Source: Bifidobacterium sp. ESL0745 (GTDB lineage: Bacteria; Actinomycetota; Actinomycetes; Actinomycetales; Bifidobacteriaceae). From it: a DNA stretch of 64,000 nt. Below, piece by piece: positions 9,439 through 18,664 of the stretch (its first letter is position 1; each line of letters starts with the position of its first letter). The stretch lies in assembly GCF_029433335.1 (NCBI RefSeq), contig NZ_JAQTHX010000003.1, forward strand, positions 1 through 64,000, in the 5' to 3' direction. The position numbers were made by a program, and so were the translations under genes. The notes under the pieces were generated by a model. The model was not told where the DNA came from, made no database searches, and saw only the letters and a list, made by a program, of their open reading frames with translations.

Positions 9439-11985
9439 ATGCGTAAGAATCTTAAAATAGTATGCGGGACTACGATTGTCGCCGCGATGCTGCTTGCGCC
9501 CGTTCTGGCACAGGCCGCAAATCCCCAAACGCAAGGATCACCAACGACTGGGCAATCCCAGCAGACCGTGGCACCGATGTCTGCGGTCACCACACCAAGA
9601 CAACGGGCCGCCGCCAAGCCAGGCGCACAGGACGAAGAACCCTCCACGCAACCTCCCGCCCAGAACTGCAACGACAGAGGCGAGATGAGCCACGGCTACT
9701 GGGCCTTGGCGCCCAGCGCCGAATACGGCGGGGAATGCACCCTGACCTTCATGGCCACCGACCCGAACCAGGAAAACGACTTCAAAGGCCTGGAGACCTA
9801 CGCCGACATCGACAACGAATGGCACTCCTATTACTCCCGCCAAGCAACGTTGGATTCGGGAGTTTATGCTCCGGCTCAAATCGACAAAGGCGCACGGGCG
9901 GCGAAATTCTCGCAGGCCAAGCATATCGTCTTCGACGGCACTACCCCAGACGCCAAGACCATGCTGCCGGAGGACGCGCGCTGGATGTTCGCCGAATGGG
10001 GCGACTACTACGAAACCAACTGGGATACATGGGAAACTGATACCTTGAACGTCAATCTCAAAACGTTCAAGAGCAACGGCCACCTTGATACCAGCCACAC
10101 CACGAACATGAAGGCGATGTTCCAGTATGACTGGAACATGACAGACCTTGACACGACCGGCTGGGACACCAGCCATGTCAAGGACATCGGCTCGATATTT
10201 GATGAGGACCGCGCCTTCACCAACCTGGACCTCAGCAATTGGGACGTCAGCTCGGTGGAAAACATGTATCAGACGTTCTGGAACATGACCGGACTCAAGA
10301 CGCTGAACCTCAGCGGCTGGGACACCGCCAACGCCACCAATACGGATGGCATGCTTTCCTGGAACGGCCTTGAGACCCTGACCGTAGGGCCCAAAACGAA
10401 GCTGTCGGCCTTCAAGGATTTCGAGATGGACCATCACATCGACCCCAACGCCCCTGGCGACTCGGGATGGTGGACGGAGACCCGTGCGTACAAGGGCAAG
10501 TGGTTGAAAATCACCGGTCTGTCCAACGGCACGTCCGGCACCACTCAGGCAATCAACGATCCCAAGCCCCAGACCACCGAAGAGGTCAACGCGACCCTGA
10601 CAAATGACGCGAACCGCGCAGGCACCTATACTCGCGTGAACTCACAGAACCAAACACCCTATCTCAGCCGTACGGCCAATCTCAACCTGAAGGCCAACCT
10701 TCCCGCTGGCTACACGGCTCAGGCTGCTGCCGACGGGTATACCGCCGACGCCGACGGCAACCTGACGGCCGACGCGCAAGTCAACGGCGTGAACGCCTTA
10801 AACGTGACATTCCCGACCTTTGATGCCGCGCAACAGATTACGGGCAACGGCCAGAAATACGATATCACGCAGACGAGCACCGCGATGAACCTGCCCGCAA
10901 GCAACCCGTTCACGCTCACGAAGGGGGCGGGAACCACCGACACCTATACCTTCCAGGGTTGGAGCACCACTCCGAACGCTACTGCCGCCGACTACCTTGC
11001 CGGCGATCCGGTCAACCTCACCAGTGCGGATACAACGCTCTACGCGGTTTGGAAAAAGGACGTCAAGGAGTCCGAGGAGCCTGCACATTCCACAGCGCCT
11101 GCTCCAGGTACTTCAGTACCTGCCGACCCAGGTACAACAACAGCGCCTGCCGCCCCTTCGCCAGGTTCACCAGCGCCTGCTCCAGGTACTTCAGTACCTG
11201 CCACTCCAGGTACAACAACACCTACCACTCCAGATACACCAGCGCCTGCTCCAGGCACTTCAGTACCTGCCGACCCAGGAACTTCAGCGCCTGCCGACCC
11301 AGGAACTTCAACACCTGCCGCCCCTACGCAGACCACTCCGAGCACAAGCAAACCGTCTCATTCGGACAGTTCAAGCTCAGCAAGCACGGCGAAGCCTTCA
11401 GTCTCCAAGCCAGGCCATACAAACGAGACGGGCACGCCGGCAACCGGTGCGGTAAATGAAAGCCACACCAATGGCAGCGCAGGTAACGTGACGGTGCAGC
11501 CGGCAACACCAGCCCCGTCCGTGACCGCACCTGTGGCTAAGACCACGGCCCCTGTCCTTGCGCCTGCAATGCCCAGCCTGCCTATGGCACAAACACTTGC
11601 CGTTTCAGCTACTGCCACAGCTTCTGAAACCACAGCAGTCGCAGTAGTTCCTAGAATGGGCAACACCATGACGCCGACCAATTCCAAGGTTCCTGTACCC
11701 GCCGACCAATCGGAAGATGGGACGCCGAACAACATTGCACCGCAGGCAAAACAGAGATCTTGCACAGTCGCCTATTACTCGGGAGGCTCCGTGGCTCCCG
11801 CTGCAATCATCTGCAATGCTGAAGGCGCTGCTCTGAGCCCGATCTCGACGCAGACAACAAGCAGCATGGTTCCGGCATGGCTCTTCATGCTCGTCTTTGC
11901 AGCTCTGTCCATACTGGGGATGTTCGCCTACCAGCGTCGTAATGTATTCCCCGCTGCACTGCATCGTTCAGCAACAACTCGCTGA
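9439..11985 (+). CDS. BspA-like DUF285 surface protein, paralog 3
   Basis: The longest of the three tandem paralogs (848 residues). It has the same signal peptide (AQAA at about 24-27), a GGECTLTFMATDP segment with a longer Trp/Tyr-rich insert (about 110-200), DUF285 repeats (about 210-310; LDLSNWDVSSVENMYQTF type), an InlB-like repeat ending TTLYAVWKKD, an Ala/Pro/Gly/Thr stalk, the conserved CTVAYYSGGSVAPAAIICN segment and a C-terminal helix with a QRRN tail. Start and upstream bases (AAGGACGATGCGTTTATG) match paralog 2. Its C-terminus differs more from the other two. No sortase motif is seen. Confidence 0.85.
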   Translation: MRKNLKIVCGTTIVAAMLLAPVLAQAANPQTQGSPTTGQSQQTVAPMSAVTTPRQRAAAKPGAQDEEPSTQPPAQNCNDRGEMSHGYWALAPSAEYGGECTLTFMATDPNQENDFKGLETYADIDNEWHSYYSRQATLDSGVYAPAQIDKGARAAKFSQAKHIVFDGTTPDAKTMLPEDARWMFAEWGDYYETNWDTWETDTLNVNLKTFKSNGHLDTSHTTNMKAMFQYDWNMTDLDTTGWDTSHVKDIGSIFDEDRAFTNLDLSNWDVSSVENMYQTFWNMTGLKTLNLSGWDTANATNTDGMLSWNGLETLTVGPKTKLSAFKDFEMDHHIDPNAPGDSGWWTETRAYKGKWLKITGLSNGTSGTTQAINDPKPQTTEEVNATLTNDANRAGTYTRVNSQNQTPYLSRTANLNLKANLPAGYTAQAAADGYTADADGNLTADAQVNGVNALNVTFPTFDAAQQITGNGQKYDITQTSTAMNLPASNPFTLTKGAGTTDTYTFQGWSTTPNATAADYLAGDPVNLTSADTTLYAVWKKDVKESEEPAHSTAPAPGTSVPADPGTTTAPAAPSPGSPAPAPGTSVPATPGTTTPTTPDTPAPAPGTSVPADPGTSAPADPGTSTPAAPTQTTPSTSKPSHSDSSSSASTAKPSVSKPGHTNETGTPATGAVNESHTNGSAGNVTVQPATPAPSVTAPVAKTTAPVLAPAMPSLPMAQTLAVSATATASETTAVAVVPRMGNTMTPTNSKVPVPADQSEDGTPNNIAPQAKQRSCTVAYYSGGSVAPAAIICNAEGAALSPISTQTTSSMVPAWLFMLVFAALSILGMFAYQRRNVFPAALHRSATTR
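11095..11320. repeat. Stalk repeats, paralog 3
   Basis: Imperfect in-frame units of 15-45 bp encode APAPGTSVPADPGTT-like repeats. Unit sequence is unrelated to those of paralogs 1 and 2 although the location in the protein is the same. Confidence 0.85.
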
Positions 11986-12028
11986 TTACAACGGAATCGC
12001 TGAACCATAGGAGGTTGCACTCCTGACA

Positions 12029-12075
12029 AACAGGAAGCCTCGACCAGTTATACACTGCGTCGGGGCTTCCTGTTT
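12029..12075 (+). terminator. Terminator after surface protein 3
   Basis: Hairpin with arms AACAGGAAGCCTCGA and TCGGGGCTTCCTGTT closes the surface-protein cluster before ffh. Confidence 0.88.
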
Positions 12076-12116
12076 CCTTCTTACTTCTCCCTACGAACCG
12101 CTAGAATTGAGACATT

Positions 12117-13775
12117 ATGGCAGCATTCAGTTCTTTGACAGACAAGCTCTCCAACGCGTTCAAGCACCTGAAGAGCAAAGGCAAGCTTTCCGAGGCGGAC
12201 ATCGACGGTACGATCCGCGAGATTCGCCGCGCGTTGCTCGACGCCGATGTGGCGCTCGATGTGGTGCGCTCCTTCACTTCCCGTGTGCGTGAACGTGCGC
12301 TGGGTGAGGAGGTCTCGCAGGCGCTGAACCCCGCGCAGCAGGTGGTGAAAATCGTCAACGACGAGCTGACGCAGATTCTCGGCGCCGGTGTCGACCGTCC
12401 GTTGAACTTCGCCAAGACCCCGCCGACCATCATCATGTTGGCAGGTCTTCAGGGCGCAGGCAAAACGACGCTGGCGGGCAAGCTCGGCTACTGGCTGAAA
12501 GACGCCGGCCACACCCCGCTGCTGGTCGCGGCCGATCTGCAACGCCCGAACGCCGTCACCCAGCTGCAGGTGGTCGGGCAACGCGCGGATGTGCCGGTCT
12601 ATGCGCCGGAAAAGGGCGTGCAGTCCGACGGCGGCGAGGCCGTGGCGGCTCCCGGCCAGACCAGCGGCGACCCGGTGAAGGTTGCGCGCGACTCGATTCA
12701 GTACGCCAAAGATAAACTGTATGACACGGTCATCATCGATACCGCAGGCCGTTTGGGCGTCGACGAGGAGCTGATGAAGCAGGCCCGCGATATCCGCGAT
12801 GCCGTCAATCCCAACGAGATCCTCTTCGTCATCGACGCAATGATCGGCCAGGATGCGGTGCAGACCGCCGAGGCCTTCAACAAGGGCGTGGACTTCACCG
12901 GCGTGGTGCTCTCCAAACTCGACGGCGACGCACGAGGTGGTGCAGCGCTTTCCGTCGCAAGCGTCACCGGCAAACCGATTCTCTTCGTTTCCAACGGCGA
13001 AGGCCTCAAGGACTTCGAAGTCTTCCACCCCGACCGTATGGCCTCCCGCATCCTCGACATGGGCGATATTCTGACCCTTATCGAGCAGGCGCAGAAGGAG
13101 TTCGACGAGCAGGAGGCCATGGAGTCCGCCAAGAAGATGGCGAAGGGCACCTACGGCCTCGACGACTTCATGGATCAGCTCGAGCAGGTGCGCAAGCTTG
13201 GCTCGATGAAGAGCCTGTTGGGGATGATCCCCGGTATGGCCGCGCACCGCAAGGAACTCGAGGCCCTTGACGAGCACGAAATCGACCGCACCGAAGCCAT
13301 CATCCACTCGATGACCCCGGAAGAGCGCCGCGATCCCTCCATCATCGACGGCTCCCGTCGTGCCCGCATCGCCTACGGTTCCGGCAACACGGTCTCTTCC
13401 GTCAATGGTCTGCTGCAACGTTTCGAGCAGGCGGCCAAGATGATGAAGCGCATGACCAACAAGGTCGGCAGCGGCATCCCTGGCATGGGCGGCCCGGCCA
13501 TAGGCGGCGGCTACGGCAAAAAGGGCAAGAAAGGCAAGAAGAAGGGCAAGTCGAAGTCCGGCAACCCGATGAAGCGCGAGGCCGAAGAAAAGGCGCTACG
13601 CGCCAAGCTCGCCGGCAAGAAAAGTTCCGGCGGCTCGGCCTTCGCCAAGAAACCGCAGAATCCCGCCCTTCCTGAAGGCCTGCAGGCGGCCATGGACGCT
13701 GCCGGCACCGACGAGAACGGCACCCCGAACCTTCCACCAAACTTCGGCGGCGGCCTTTCCGGCTTGCTTGGCTGA
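12117..13775 (+). CDS. ffh: Signal recognition particle protein Ffh
   Basis: SRP54 GTPase that binds signal sequences with the SRP RNA and docks on FtsY at the membrane. It shows the N domain (residues 1-95), G1 loop GLQGAGKTT (about 109-117), DTAGRLGVDEEL, SKLDGDARGG, and the Met-rich M domain (about 320-450). The C-terminus has a Lys/Gly-rich tract (GKKGKKGKKKGKSKSG) and a low-complexity tail, giving 552 residues against a usual 430-540. A short insert after VPVYAPEKG interrupts the G domain. A TAGAAT hexamer at 12102-12107 lies 9 nt before the ATG and no Shine-Dalgarno is present, so a leaderless mRNA is possible. Confidence 0.97.
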   Translation: MAAFSSLTDKLSNAFKHLKSKGKLSEADIDGTIREIRRALLDADVALDVVRSFTSRVRERALGEEVSQALNPAQQVVKIVNDELTQILGAGVDRPLNFAKTPPTIIMLAGLQGAGKTTLAGKLGYWLKDAGHTPLLVAADLQRPNAVTQLQVVGQRADVPVYAPEKGVQSDGGEAVAAPGQTSGDPVKVARDSIQYAKDKLYDTVIIDTAGRLGVDEELMKQARDIRDAVNPNEILFVIDAMIGQDAVQTAEAFNKGVDFTGVVLSKLDGDARGGAALSVASVTGKPILFVSNGEGLKDFEVFHPDRMASRILDMGDILTLIEQAQKEFDEQEAMESAKKMAKGTYGLDDFMDQLEQVRKLGSMKSLLGMIPGMAAHRKELEALDEHEIDRTEAIIHSMTPEERRDPSIIDGSRRARIAYGSGNTVSSVNGLLQRFEQAAKMMKRMTNKVGSGIPGMGGPAIGGGYGKKGKKGKKKGKSKSGNPMKREAEEKALRAKLAGKKSSGGSAFAKKPQNPALPEGLQAAMDAAGTDENGTPNLPPNFGGGLSGLLG

Positions 13776-14061
13776 GCCATATCCGTTGGATAACCGAAAC
13801 AACCCGTTTTGCGACAGTATCGTGAATGACCGGGAGGCGGACGACCCAACCAAATCGTCACAACCGGCAACAATTCTGGTGGCATAAGGTAGTTGCCACA
13901 CTTTCTGTCTCTAGTCCACCGTTTACGTGCAGTTGCAGTTGGGATAGAGGCAGGAAAATCAGGTCTGTGCCTCTGAACCAAGTCGCTATACGAATCACGC
14001 GAGTGGTTCAAGACACCGAAGCAACCAAATCCGTTCATGAAACCAGAAAGGCCCAGATCTT

Positions 14062-15216
14062 ATGAGCACCATTCTTCTCATATTGTTGGGCCTCATCACT
14101 CTGTGGTGGGCGCTGCGTTTCCTTCCGGCAGGAGCTGACGGACACGGCACATTGCCCTATCTCATTGCATTCGTCCGTTTTCTCTGGATTCCGTCAGCGG
14201 TTATCTTGGCCATCGCGCTTATCTTCCGCCATTGGATTGTGGCCACTTTGGCCGCACTATTGATTGTGGCCATGCTCGTATTCGTTTCGCCTTGGTATAG
14301 GAAGAGGCATAATGGTTCCGCCAAGCGAGACCGGCCAAAACAATCATCACAGGACCGGAAAATCCAAAATAATGATGATTTGTATACCGTAATGACGCTG
14401 AATTGTCGTTACGGCCTTGCCGACCCGCAGGGCATCGTAGACGCTGTACGTAGCAATGACGTATCCATCTTGGCGCTGCAGGAACTTACCCAAGACCTGG
14501 TCACCGCCCTTGACAGAGTCGGTCTCAAGGCGCTGCTTCCCTACTGCCAGCTCGGTAGATCGCACAAAAGCGATAACGGCGGATTCAACGGCATTTTTTC
14601 ACGTACCAAGCCCGATGCGCAGGCCGAAAGCACCGTTAATATCGCGGCAGCCGACGTGCCACATTGCCGAATTAATGGGGTGGCCGTTTACAGCGCACAT
14701 CCCAAGTCCCCGATGCGTGGCTGCCAGGATTGGTCACGAGGCATCGTCAATTTGGCAACGCTCGGCCGAGGCGTTTCCGATAATCCGGACATTTCTTCGA
14801 CGACCAAATCAGGAACCGCCAAACAAGACGGCACGAGCACGGTTCCTGGAAGCGACATCTCACAAGGGGATACCGTGACACAGATCAGCGGCGGCACCAA
14901 TGACAACGCCGCTCAGAATGATTCATCCAACGTCTCATCTGCAGACGTATCCCCGTGTGAAACCATCGTCATGGGCGACCTCAACTCCAATCTCGACCAC
15001 CCGAGCTTTCGCAGGTTGCTCAACGCCGGTTTGCAGGATGCCGGCCTCAATGTCTCCCATGGTGTCGCCGCCAGCTTCCCGCAATGGCTCCCCTGGCCCC
15101 GCCTTGAGCTCGACCATATTCTCGCGACTTCCGGCCTCGTGGCCTCAAACGTGCACACCCTCACCATCACCGGCAGCGATCACCTCGCCCTGCTTGCCGA
15201 GCTTTGCAACCGGTAA
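14062..15216 (+). CDS. Membrane-anchored endonuclease/exonuclease/phosphatase family protein
   Basis: 384 residues. The first 80 residues hold three hydrophobic segments, so the catalytic domain is probably tethered to the membrane. The EEP fold is marked by MTLNCRYG, LALQELT (metal-binding Glu), MGDLNSN and LDHILATSG with a terminal GSDHLAL. This superfamily cleaves phosphodiesters in nucleic acids, lipids or inositol phosphates; the substrate is not predictable here. A Ser/Thr/Asn-rich insert of about 60 residues (around 245-300) splits the domain before MGDLNSN. AAAGG lies about 11 nt before the ATG. Confidence 0.8.
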   Translation: MSTILLILLGLITLWWALRFLPAGADGHGTLPYLIAFVRFLWIPSAVILAIALIFRHWIVATLAALLIVAMLVFVSPWYRKRHNGSAKRDRPKQSSQDRKIQNNDDLYTVMTLNCRYGLADPQGIVDAVRSNDVSILALQELTQDLVTALDRVGLKALLPYCQLGRSHKSDNGGFNGIFSRTKPDAQAESTVNIAAADVPHCRINGVAVYSAHPKSPMRGCQDWSRGIVNLATLGRGVSDNPDISSTTKSGTAKQDGTSTVPGSDISQGDTVTQISGGTNDNAAQNDSSNVSSADVSPCETIVMGDLNSNLDHPSFRRLLNAGLQDAGLNVSHGVAASFPQWLPWPRLELDHILATSGLVASNVHTLTITGSDHLALLAELCNR

Positions 15217-15389
15217 TTCAAACCAGTTTGCTCTGAGATAAAAACCAAAGTGTCGTTTAAGGAACAATACTTCCTTTCAGCTAGACCATACCTTCGTACA
15301 AACCAAGCAATATGAGGCATTTACGCCTTTCACAACTGCTTTCAGAGCTCCACCGAAATGAATAGAATTAGACACAATATATCTGTCTA

Positions 15390-15418
15390 TTGACTTTTAA
15401 CAAGAGTGTCCATATGCT
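15390..15418 (+). promoter_or_regulatory. Sigma-70-like promoter
   Basis: TTGACT (15390-15395), a 17-bp spacer and TATGCT (15413-15418) precede the small antitoxin-like gene by 80 bp. An AGACA-N9-TGTCT inverted repeat (about 15370-15388) sits just upstream and could be an operator. Confidence 0.6.
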
Positions 15419-15498
15419 GTCTTTTTGGTTGCTATGTAGACGACTTGAACCGATACTAAAAGTACGAATTCAATGTCGAATGCAAAGAAGGACATATT

Positions 15499-15729
15499 AT
15501 GAACGACACACAAAATGCAGACATTCAATTCAATATCTCCGTTAGCAAAGACCAGCTCACCCTGATGAAGCGGGCTGCAGCGCTTGAGGAGAGACCCGTC
15601 AAGGATTGGGCGGCGGACAAGCTGCTCGAGGCCGCAAGCGAAGGCGTGGAACAAGAAGTGACGCTTCAGGAGGTCAACGAGGAGTTCGATAAGATCCTCG
15701 CCACCTTCGAGGCTCCGGCGAACGTCTGA
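15499..15729 (+). CDS. Small DUF1778/RHH antitoxin-like protein, orphan
   Basis: A 76-residue acidic protein. The N-terminal part FNISVSKDQLTLMKRAAALEERPVKD resembles the ribbon-helix-helix strand plus helix of DUF1778/TacA-type antitoxins, and the C-terminal half is an acidic helix (EEVNEEFDKI) of the kind that neutralises a toxin. No acetyltransferase or other toxin gene follows; a terminator does. It may be an orphan antitoxin, a free regulator, or unrelated. A consensus promoter lies upstream. Confidence 0.6.
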   Translation: MNDTQNADIQFNISVSKDQLTLMKRAAALEERPVKDWAADKLLEAASEGVEQEVTLQEVNEEFDKILATFEAPANV

Positions 15730-15786
15730 TTGGAATCGGCCGGCCAGTAGCCTTAAGTGCAGGTCGGCATTTATAGAATCGTAAAC

Positions 15787-15862
15787 ACCCGGCACATATC
15801 CGGGTATAGCAACTTTAAGTAATAAAGCGGGTATGCAGATACTTGATCTGCCTACCCGCTTT
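15787..15862 (+). terminator. Double hairpin terminator
   Basis: ACCCGG-N7-CCGGGT (15787-15805) is followed by a longer hairpin with arms AAAGCGGGTA-GCAGAT and ATCTGC-TACCCGCTTT (15824-15862). It ends the small gene and may also stop transcripts from the opposite side. Confidence 0.8.
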
Positions 15863-15892
15863 CGTATTTCCGCAGCCACACTGCCGCAGTCG

Positions 15893-15990
15893 CCAACCAA
15901 ATGGCCATTGGTTGGTTGGTTAATTAATTAGTTGGTGGATTGGTTGATTAGCCAAGCGACCAACCGATCAATCAACCGATCGATCAATCG
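15893..15990. repeat. TTGG/CCAA/GATC tetranucleotide-rich tract
   Basis: About 100 bp built of short overlapping motifs (TTGGTTGG, TTAATTAA, CCAACC, GATCAATC) forms several alternative inverted repeats, including a CCAACCAA/TTGGTTGG pair at 15894-15916. The last bases overlap the end of the dehydrogenase gene. Confidence 0.65.
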
Positions 15991-16925
15991 CCGTCGCGAC
16001 CCAATGCCTCGAGCAACTGGTCATCACGCGATTGGATGGTCTCGGCGGCCTCAACGCCTTGCCAGTCGTAGAAGCCCTTGCCGCTCTTCGCTCCCAGTTC
16101 GCCAGCGTCGACCTTGGCTTTGAGCGCGGTGTCTTCACCGGTTTCGTTGGCCAGATCGTCGTAGAGGTACTTGGAAATATTATCGAAGACATCAAGCCCA
16201 CCGAGGTCGGCGCTGACGATCGGGCCGAGAATGGCCCACCGACGGCCGAGGCTGTATTTGACGATGTCATCGACGGCCTCCGGGGTGGCGATGCCGCGCT
16301 CGACGATGTTGAGGCATTCACGGATGACCGCCAGCTGAATGCGGTTGCCGACAAATCCAAGCGATTCCGTCTTGAGCGGAACCGCGTGTTTGCCCACGTG
16401 GTTCATCAGCTCAACCGTGACATCGACGGTTTCCTGATCGGTCTTTTCACCGGGCACCACCTCGACCAACGGCATAAGCTGGGCCGGGTTCCAGAAATGG
16501 GCGACAACGAAACGGCCGGGACGCTGCAAGCCGGACGCAATCTCCGACGGGCTCAGACCGGAAGTGTTCGTGGCAAGGATCGTCTGGTCGGAAACGATGC
16601 CTTCGACCTTCTTCCACACGTCGTGTTTGACCTCAAGATTTTCAAGCACCGATTCGATGATGAAATCGACGTCGGCAAGCGCCTCATAGTCGGTGGTCAT
16701 GGCGATGCGGCCAAGTACCGCGTCCCTCTCGGTGGCCTTCACCATTCCGGACTTGATGAACGTGTCGAGGTCTCGCTCGATGAGCTTGCGGCCTCGGTCC
16801 AATGCCGGCTGAGCCGTGTCGACCACGGTCACATCGTAACCGTTCATCGCGAACTGCAACGCGGTGGCATGCCCCATTGTGCCCGCACCGAGATTGCCGA
16901 TTTTCTTGATATCCGTCATCTTCAT
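15984..16925 (-). CDS. 3-hydroxyacyl-CoA dehydrogenase family protein
   Basis: 313-residue NAD-dependent dehydrogenase of the 3-hydroxybutyryl-CoA dehydrogenase family. The Rossmann fold starts at GNLGAGTMGHA; ATNTSGL carries the substrate-binding Ser/Asn, AHFWNP the catalytic His, and ESVLENLEVK the paired Glu; the C-terminal helical domain includes GFVGNRI and GKGFYDW. The family also contains L-gulonate dehydrogenase-like enzymes, so the substrate may not be an acyl-CoA. No thiolase, crotonase or acyl-CoA dehydrogenase lies nearby, so a fatty-acid pathway is not supported. A textbook AAGGAGG lies 7 nt before the ATG, which suggests strong translation. Confidence 0.87.
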   Translation of the reverse strand: MKMTDIKKIGNLGAGTMGHATALQFAMNGYDVTVVDTAQPALDRGRKLIERDLDTFIKSGMVKATERDAVLGRIAMTTDYEALADVDFIIESVLENLEVKHDVWKKVEGIVSDQTILATNTSGLSPSEIASGLQRPGRFVVAHFWNPAQLMPLVEVVPGEKTDQETVDVTVELMNHVGKHAVPLKTESLGFVGNRIQLAVIRECLNIVERGIATPEAVDDIVKYSLGRRWAILGPIVSADLGGLDVFDNISKYLYDDLANETGEDTALKAKVDAGELGAKSGKGFYDWQGVEAAETIQSRDDQLLEALGRDGD

Positions 16926-17138
16926 ATGTATACCTCCTTAAAGCGCTTCATGGCGCAGATTCACTTTCAAGGATAGACCTAAAGCAGAATCTATCCAGCG
17001 GGCGCGATATAGTTGAAAAGTTATTCACGGGTGCGGGGCCCTCTCAATCCCGCAGGCCGTGAGGGACAACGCGGATTCAAGCAAGTATGCCCCACATACG
17101 AGCCCGAAACCGCAATGATACCTACAAGGAGAGCCACA

Positions 17139-17636
17139 ATGGCTACCAAGATTCGTCTGAAGCGCATGGGCAAGAAGTTCTATGCCTTCTACCGCATTGT
17201 CGTCATGGATGAGCGCAAGAAGCGCGACGGCAAGTCGATCGAGGAGATCGGCCTGTACGATCCGAACCAACAGCCTTCGATGATCAAGATCGATTCCGAT
17301 CGTGCTCAGTACTGGCTTGGCGTCGGCGCACAGCCGAGCGACCCGGTATTGAATCTTTTGAAGATCACCGGCGACTGGCAGAAGTTCAAGGGGCTGCCGG
17401 GTGCCGAGGGCACGCTGAAGACTGCAGAAGCCGCCCCGGATGCTGCTGCCCGCGTCGAAGCCGCTGAGGCCGACGCCCAGAAGCGCAAGGCCAAGCAGTC
17501 CGAAGCCAAGGCGAAGGCCGAGGCCGAGAAGGCCGCGGAAGCCGCCAAGGCCGATGAGGCGAAGGCCGCAGAAGCCGGTGCCGAAGAGGCCAAGGCCGAA
17601 GCTGCTGAAACCACTGAAACCGAGAAGGCTGAGTAA
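17139..17636 (+). CDS. rpsP: 30S ribosomal protein S16
   Basis: 165 residues. The first 85 residues are a typical S16 ([41 protein letters not shown]). The remaining 75 or so form an Ala/Glu/Lys-rich helical tail typical of actinobacterial S16 but long. The start is set by AAGGAGAG at 17126-17133; an upstream in-frame ATG at 17013 lacks support. First gene of the rpsP-khpA-rimM-trmD cluster. Confidence 0.97.
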   Translation: MATKIRLKRMGKKFYAFYRIVVMDERKKRDGKSIEEIGLYDPNQQPSMIKIDSDRAQYWLGVGAQPSDPVLNLLKITGDWQKFKGLPGAEGTLKTAEAAPDAAARVEAAEADAQKRKAKQSEAKAKAEAEKAAEAAKADEAKAAEAGAEEAKAEAAETTETEKAE

Positions 17637-17638
17637 TC

Positions 17639-17872
17639 ATGCTCGCGCAAGCTGTGGAACACCTCATTTCCAATATCGTCGACTTTCCCGATGATGTGTC
17701 CGTGAAGTCCCACGAAAACGCCCGCGGCGAACTGTTGCGGGTGCGTGTGAACCCTGAAGACATCGGGCGTGTGATCGGCCGCTCCGGCCGCACCGCCAAT
17801 GCGATCCGTACCGTGGTGCAGGCATTGTCCGACCACAAGGTGCGCGTCGACATCATGGATGTTCGCAAGTGA
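17639..17872 (+). CDS. khpA: KH-domain RNA-binding protein KhpA
   Basis: 77 residues, a single type II-like KH domain with the GxxG loop IGRSGRTAN. KhpA binds RNA, usually as a partner of KhpB/Jag, and is encoded next to S16 in many Gram-positive bacteria. It starts 2 bp after the rpsP stop and its stop overlaps the GTG of rimM by 4 bp, so translation is likely coupled. Confidence 0.93.
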   Translation: MLAQAVEHLISNIVDFPDDVSVKSHENARGELLRVRVNPEDIGRVIGRSGRTANAIRTVVQALSDHKVRVDIMDVRK

Positions 17873-18615
17873 ATCGCGACGAAACCATTTCGCAGCAGGC
17901 AGACCCTCAGCAGCGTGAACTGTTGAGGGTCTGTCGTATCGGGCGTGCGCAGGGACTCAAGGGCGAAGTGACCGTCCGCACATTCACCGACGAACCGGAA
18001 CTGCGATTCGCCCCCGGCTCGGTTCTGTATACCAAAGACGGCGAACGCACTTATACGATTGCCCGTTCTCGCACGTTCAAAGACCGTTGGATCCTGCATT
18101 TCAAAGGTGTCGACAATCGCGACGCTTCCGAAGCGCTGAACGGCACGGAACTTTACGTTGAGGCTGACGACCTCGAGAAAATGGCCGAAGAGGACGCCTG
18201 GTACCCCAAGGACCTCATCGGGCTCGAGGTGCGTGTTGCGCAGAATCCCTCTAACGGAATCGATACCGTAAAAGCCGGCCAGGTCGTCGGCAAGGTCGTG
18301 GACGTCATCGACGGCCCCGCGCAATCACTGCTGAAGATTCGCCTGGCCACGCCGGTCATCGAGCAAAAAGACGGCAACTTTGTTGCCGCCCCTGCTGCCG
18401 AAACCGACAAAAACAGTGACGCTTCCAACGATTCTGAGAACACTGGCAAACCTAACGGTCCCAAGATTCCCAGTGACAAAGCGTCCAAAAACGATACCGA
18501 TAAAATCATCAAAACGACGCTAGTTCCGTTCGTCGATGAACTGGTACCGGATATCGATCTTGACGAACATTATCTGACACTGGATCCGCCGGTTGGTTTG
18601 ATCCCTGGGCTCTAA
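17869..18615 (+). CDS. rimM: Ribosome maturation factor RimM
   Basis: 248 residues, GTG start overlapping khpA. RimM assists assembly of the 30S head and binds S19. The N-terminal domain starts LLRVCRIGRAQGLKGEVTVRTFTDEPE; the PRC-barrel begins near DAWYPKDLIGLEV. Within the barrel, about residues 165-215, there is a Lys/Asn/Ser/Asp-rich insertion before the final strands (LVPFVDELVPDIDL). Usual family length is about 170-190. Confidence 0.95.
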   Translation: MNRDETISQQADPQQRELLRVCRIGRAQGLKGEVTVRTFTDEPELRFAPGSVLYTKDGERTYTIARSRTFKDRWILHFKGVDNRDASEALNGTELYVEADDLEKMAEEDAWYPKDLIGLEVRVAQNPSNGIDTVKAGQVVGKVVDVIDGPAQSLLKIRLATPVIEQKDGNFVAAPAAETDKNSDASNDSENTGKPNGPKIPSDKASKNDTDKIIKTTLVPFVDELVPDIDLDEHYLTLDPPVGLIPGL

Positions 18616-18664
18616 TCGTTCATTCTCATCGACGATATTCCAACATCATTGCGACAATCATCGT

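Noticed and set aside
4294..11985. Sortase-anchored LPXTG proteins
   Set aside because: No LPXTG-like motif precedes the C-terminal helix in any of the three proteins; only LPTGDP or LPAGNP strings inside the InlB-like repeat.
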